This document shows positions 59,672 to 64,000 of a stretch of DNA of 64,000 bases, in pieces. Positions within the stretch are counted from its first letter, which is position 1. Each line of letters begins with the position of its first letter. This stretch comes from Dromaius novaehollandiae. Lineage: Eukaryota > Chordata > Aves > Casuariiformes > Dromaiidae. The position numbers and the translations under genes were made by a program. Below the pieces are notes generated by a model, which saw only the letters and a program-made list of their open reading frames with translations, had not been told where the DNA came from and searched no databases. Where the stretch lies: assembly GCF_036370855.1 (NCBI RefSeq), contig NC_088102.1:69387601-69451600 (forward strand). Direction: 5' to 3'.

Positions 59672-61968
59672 TGCCTGTCAGAAGTAGCTGGAAAGATCTC
59701 CAGCTTCTTCTGGCATTATCCAAACTGCCCCCAAGCTCCTTCGAGGTAGGGACTGACTGACTGTGCTAAGGAAGACGGTTTCAGACAAGGAGAGTGGCCA
59801 GCACCAGAGCTCAGGCACAAGAGAATCCGTCCTTAGCTCCTCCCTGAATCACAGCCAGGTTTGGGGCCTTTCCCGGATTGCCATAGGTTCCCATTTATAA
59901 AGCAGGACCATTCCTCCGCATGCACTGGAGTCAACTTGGAGAAAAAGGTAAGAAATAAACAGCCACCTGAGTCCCTTCTGGGGCCCAAGACAGAACTTAT
60001 TCAGTGCAAATTAGGGTAGCTTTGCGGCTTTGCTAACTCAGAGTGCAGTTAACGCCCACGCTAGACACTCCTGTGAGCCTACTGAGTGCTACAGAGCGGA
60101 CAGGACACTGGTTTTAGTCCCTCGGTGGGTCTGATTTGCCATTTCCAGGAATTTCAAAGCAAATGAGAAATGTCACCTGCTCAGACTAGTTGCCCTACTT
60201 GCGTGGATGGTGACACACACTGCAGGGGAGGAGTAAATTTGGCATGCCTTGGCTTGTACAGAGAGGAATTTTCTTTAAATCACCATTGCTCTACCAGCTG
60301 TAAAAACTCAGCAATTCTATTTTTGCACAACACTTCTCCAAACAAAAACACTATATTGGCATGTGTGATTAAAACCCACACTCCGGGGAACTGCAAAATT
60401 GATCATTCCTTCTGAAGAAGTGGCTTTCAGAGGAAAAGTCAGCAACTTCAGAGAAAAGGCAAAGTTTCCACAAAATGGATGAAGAAAGAAAACACAAAAA
60501 TGCCTTTATTCTTGGCTTTCTGCTTTCCACCAAATGGTGTGTGTGTGTTTATCTGCCTCATTGCATGAGAAAATGGTCGCACAGCTGCTTGGAAATCTCA
60601 GTGCAAGGTCCCTCCTCCTCAGTACAGTTTAGTCTCGTTAATCTTTCCAAGGTCTCCCCTTTCCTCTGCCAGGCCCTATTGCACTTCCGTCTCCTGGGCC
60701 ATCAGTGCCTGTTTTTCTCTCCTGTCAAGGTCACTCTTATCTTTGTTCTTGTCCCTTTCTTTCTAGCTCTCCCCTCCTCCTGTTGCCATATTTCACGCAA
60801 GTGCCATTTAGTCTCTCTGTTGTCTCACTCTCTAAGTAACCCTGTCTTGATCCATTTCTGGAGTCCCTGAAGGAGGGGAAATCGTTAGAAGCTGCAGAAA
60901 CCAAAGCCCTCAAACTTGTTTCTGCTGCACCTCATAAGTGGAAATCATTGCAAACAGACTTGCTGCTGCTCTGCTCCAAGCGCCGGAGTTGTGTGCTGAC
61001 AGAGCGTCACGGTTCATAGCAAAAGGGCTTGTGCATACCGCATATACTACCAAACGCAAAACTGAGCAGGAAGGGCCTGGATGGAGGCTGTGTCAGGCTT
61101 GAACCACAGCAACTGGTATTTCCAACCAAGAATAAGGACAGAAAGCATCTGGCACTGTGGCCTATCCCTGATTAATGGTCAAGAAACCCCCTTTTTTCTT
61201 GTATTTTGCAGCTAGAATGGTAGCATGCCCTTTTGCAAATACCAAAATGCACAAGCGACGGTCACCCACTGGTGGTGGCCTGGCCATCACTACCTCTTGA
61301 CGAAGGTGTTCAGCACTATTCCTGCAGGCTGAGCTTAGCAGGATAAAGCACTGTCCCACACCGCACTCGGGCTGCGCCGTTTGCTCTCAGAGTGCAGGTG
61401 ACACAGGGAGTCCTCTTTCCGCCCCAGATGCAGCGCGACAGCACAGAGCTCACAGAACCCAAGGGAAGGATTTGCTGAGGTGCACAGTGCTGGCCTAGGT
61501 CAGGGACACGAAGGCCAGGGACAGATCTGCCACTGGCTTATGTAGCCACAGTTATATCAGCTGATACTATTGAAAAATACCACCCTTGGGCTCTGTGGAC
61601 TTGGGCTGCTTTCTCTATCCTGTGGTATAACTGAAAGCTTCTTTCATCCACAGCCTGGTATAGAGGATGGGCAGCAGGGAACAGCTATCCAGACAAACAT
61701 GCTTTTCTTCCTAACAGCGCTTTGAGATCCATCTTCCTCAGCCTTTAACCGGACTCCTCTACAAAGGGACAGAAACACATCCCTTTAAATTGAAATTTCT
61801 TCTCTACACAGATTTCTTCCCAAGTAGAAGTCAGAGAACCTGTTAGTTGTCAGAGCCAATCTGCTGCCTCATTCAAAACTTCAGCTAAACTTAGTTTCTT
61901 GCAATAGTTTATCCTATTTGGTAGTATCATAGTTTTTCCTCCTTCTTTAAATAGGTGCCCAGACTCAA
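59672..61968. other. Spacer with pyrimidine-rich stretch
   Basis: 60600-60850 is strongly C/T-biased on plus and so stays open in one frame (131 codons from 60475). No domain recognised; strand-biased composition is the simpler explanation. Confidence 0.5.
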
Positions 61969-62032
61969 TTTTATAAAAGCAAAAAGTGATGAAATCCTGG
62001 TTTTATAAAAGCAAAAAGTGATGAAATCCTGG
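61969..62032 (+). repeat. Perfect 32-bp tandem duplication
   Basis: The 32 bases from TTTTATAAAAGC to AAATCCTGG occur twice head to tail without a mismatch (61969-62000, 62001-62032), implying a very recent event. Each unit contains the palindrome TTTTATAAAA. Confidence 0.95.
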
Positions 62033-63205
62033 GAGACGTTCTGTGCCCGACTATCACATTTTAAGCATTGCTATCAAGCTGTCAGATACAGTCAAACTCA
62101 GACAGCCCAGTGTCAGCAGGTGGCAAGGCCATCTGAAAGGAACTTGCAAAACATGAGACACGTGGGGGAAGTGGCACAACATACTAAACAAACATCCAAG
62201 GAAAGAGCTACGAAGGCACTAAAAAGAAGCCTGAAGTGACTGGTTAGTGTCAACAAACAAAATCTATAGTGCACCCAGCCTATTGCTAGGAAGCAGGGAT
62301 TCCTTGCCCAGAGAGGTTTTCTGAACAGAAAGTCCTGGAGGTGGCAAACTCTGCCGGAGCATTGGCCCTAGGATGGTACCAGCCAACAGGTCTCTGGTGA
62401 GATGGCAAAAGGGGTTCCTCTGAGATGCAGTAACATGTGCTGTTATCTCAGAGCGCTTCACAAAGCTGCAGCTGAGGCGTACAGAGGACTCATCTCAAAG
62501 TTTAAGTCATACTCATTTCAGTGGGCATGTAATTCTGCAGCCCTTCAGTGATTCTTAAGACAGTGGAGGTCCAGAGTCTAAGGTCAGGCCCTCATAAATG
62601 GGAATTTACTCATGCTCACCTGACTCTGATGTTGCCCTTTGAATGGACACAACAACAACATGAGTTAAACTGCCTCACACGCTTCCCCTAGCCCCCTCCT
62701 TTCCTGACCTCATTTTGTCAGTGCAAACTGGAAGCAGGGATGACAACTCAGACCTGCCAGCATGAACTTTGGCTGCAGTGTGAACTGTTTACTCTGGCCG
62801 CGGGGTAGTATTATCCACCAGGCTCCAAAATCAACATGAACTACATGATCTGATGGGCTAAGATAACATTCACTAACAACAGGCAGAGCAACACTTAAAG
62901 AAGAAAACCATCAATACACCAGCCTTGTGAATTGCAACACTATTTAGGGGTAACACACTCTACCCAAGGAAAGGACACACACAGCTTTATAACTGAAATC
63001 ACACTTCATTCATGTGTCAATGAGAAGGGGACAAGTCCCTGCTTCAGCAGCAGAGCACTTAGGCATGAGCCTAGAGACTGTTACCTCTGAACACTTGCTG
63101 TATTGGGGGTGCTTAGAAAACACAAGCTATTGCGAGCACTTGTTCATGCCAGGTTACGCTAACCTAAAAGGAACTACGCACTGAAACATTTACCCCTCTC
63201 TCAGG
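62033..63205. other. Spacer, no gene recognised
   Basis: Nothing supported beyond short chance ORFs. Confidence 0.5.
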
Positions 63206-63900
63206 CTATGGCTCTGCCTGAGCAGTTTCCTAGGGCTGCTGACAGTGCCGATACCTTTGCACTGTCCTTCTCATCCTGTGCTTCAGAATTTTGCCCACTG
63301 CTCCTTGGAAGACTTCCCAGAGCAGTTCAGCTTACAGCAACACTAAAAATCACAGCACCTGTCAGTAGATGCCTTTGCATCACACATACAGGGAGAGAAT
63401 ACAGCAGAGATTTAATTATCGTAACTGTGCCCTTAAATGACTGCTTCTGTCTCAGTACATCTTCACCAGGGACAGGCTAACTCCAAGTAGACAGTTACAG
63501 ATCCCTCTCCAGTGAGAGCCGTTTCTTCCCTTAACAGCTGCATAACTCCAAGTCTTTGCTGCAAAATCCACTCAAGTTTGGCCCGTATCTTGAGCATCAC
63601 CCTCACACAAAACCTCTTAAATCTTTCCATTAGTACATCAAGATACAGAGTAACACGGAAGTTACTGGTGGCAATCACTGCTAAGGCAGTCTCTCTGCCA
63701 CTCCAGTTTCCCAGGGCTGCTCTTAGTGGTAATACCTTTGCACTGCCCTCCTCATCTTGTCCTTGAGAATCTGCCCATTATTCCTTGGAAAATTTCCCAG
63801 AGCAGTTCAGCTTACAGCAGCACTAAGAATCACAGCGTGTGTCAGTAAATGTTTTTGTATCAGATGTACTGAGACACAATGCAGCAGAGGCTTCATTATC
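63206..63900 (+). repeat. Diverged ~210-bp direct repeat, ~480-bp period
   Basis: Copies at about 63206-63420 and 63687-63900. Shared blocks include CAGTTTCC, AGGGCTGCT, ATACCTTTGCACTG, CTCATC, CCTTGGAA, AGCAGTTCAGCTTACAGCA and CAGCAGAG. The intervening ~270 bases do not obviously repeat within the window, so the array may continue past the right edge. Confidence 0.75.
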
Positions 63901-64000
63901 ACAAGGTTGGCTCTGTTATAGCCCCTCTTGGTCGTTATTAAAAAAGGCAAGAAACCACAGGCCCTTCCCTACACAGTAACCAGGGTACCGGCTTCTGGAA

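Noticed and set aside
59887-59947. 61-nt open interval between GCCATAG and AAG/GTAAGA
   Set aside because: Poor polypyrimidine tract; no partner exon.
60475-60870. 131-codon plus ORF
   Set aside because: Arises from a C/T-biased stretch; Ser/Leu/Pro-rich translation without domains.

Overview
The window is vertebrate nuclear DNA, most likely from a bird. Evidence: a split gene with canonical GT-AG introns, a CpG-island promoter, AT-rich introns and no primate- or rodent-type SINEs. The only protein-coding gene I can assign with confidence is choline kinase alpha (CHKA), on the minus strand from about 39570 (inferred transcription start) to about 15755 (3' end). All 12 coding exons (39462 down to 17121) were read from the sequence. 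They join in frame into a 451-residue protein ending in TGA, against 457 in human; most active-site residues sit at human number minus six. The gene spans about 24 kb.

Layout. 1-8600: GC-rich non-coding DNA with two small CpG-dense patches (about 1130-1360 and 2270-2570), an isolated TATA-like box and a cluster of GATA motifs that includes a 9-bp perfect inverted pair. 8650-9247: a third CpG island with four YY1-type ATGGC motifs and a possible rightward first exon ending at a good splice donor. 9250-15750: AT-richer spacer with no recognised gene. 15755-39575: CHKA. 38690-40260: the CHKA CpG island, with a TATA box, three inverted CCAAT boxes and a G-rich Sp1/G-quadruplex tract. 40260-64000: spacer with no recognised protein-coding gene, but with a few splice-site-bounded plus-strand candidate exons, a CpG-rich patch with a tandem TEAD motif, a minus-strand hydrophobic ORF pair, and several young tandem duplications. 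The clearest of these are a perfect 32-bp duplication at 61969-62032 and a diverged ~210-bp repeat with a ~480-bp period at the right edge.

Functionally, CHKA carries out the first committed step of the CDP-choline (Kennedy) pathway. Neighbours expected from mammalian synteny (TCIRG1 on one side, KMT5B on the other) were looked for and not seen. I found no obviously new biological system. The best leads are the YY1-island exon, the plus-strand candidate exons diverging from CHKA, a possible tail-anchored microprotein ORF in CHKA intron 1, and the GATA and TEAD motif pairs. All of these are low to moderate confidence.
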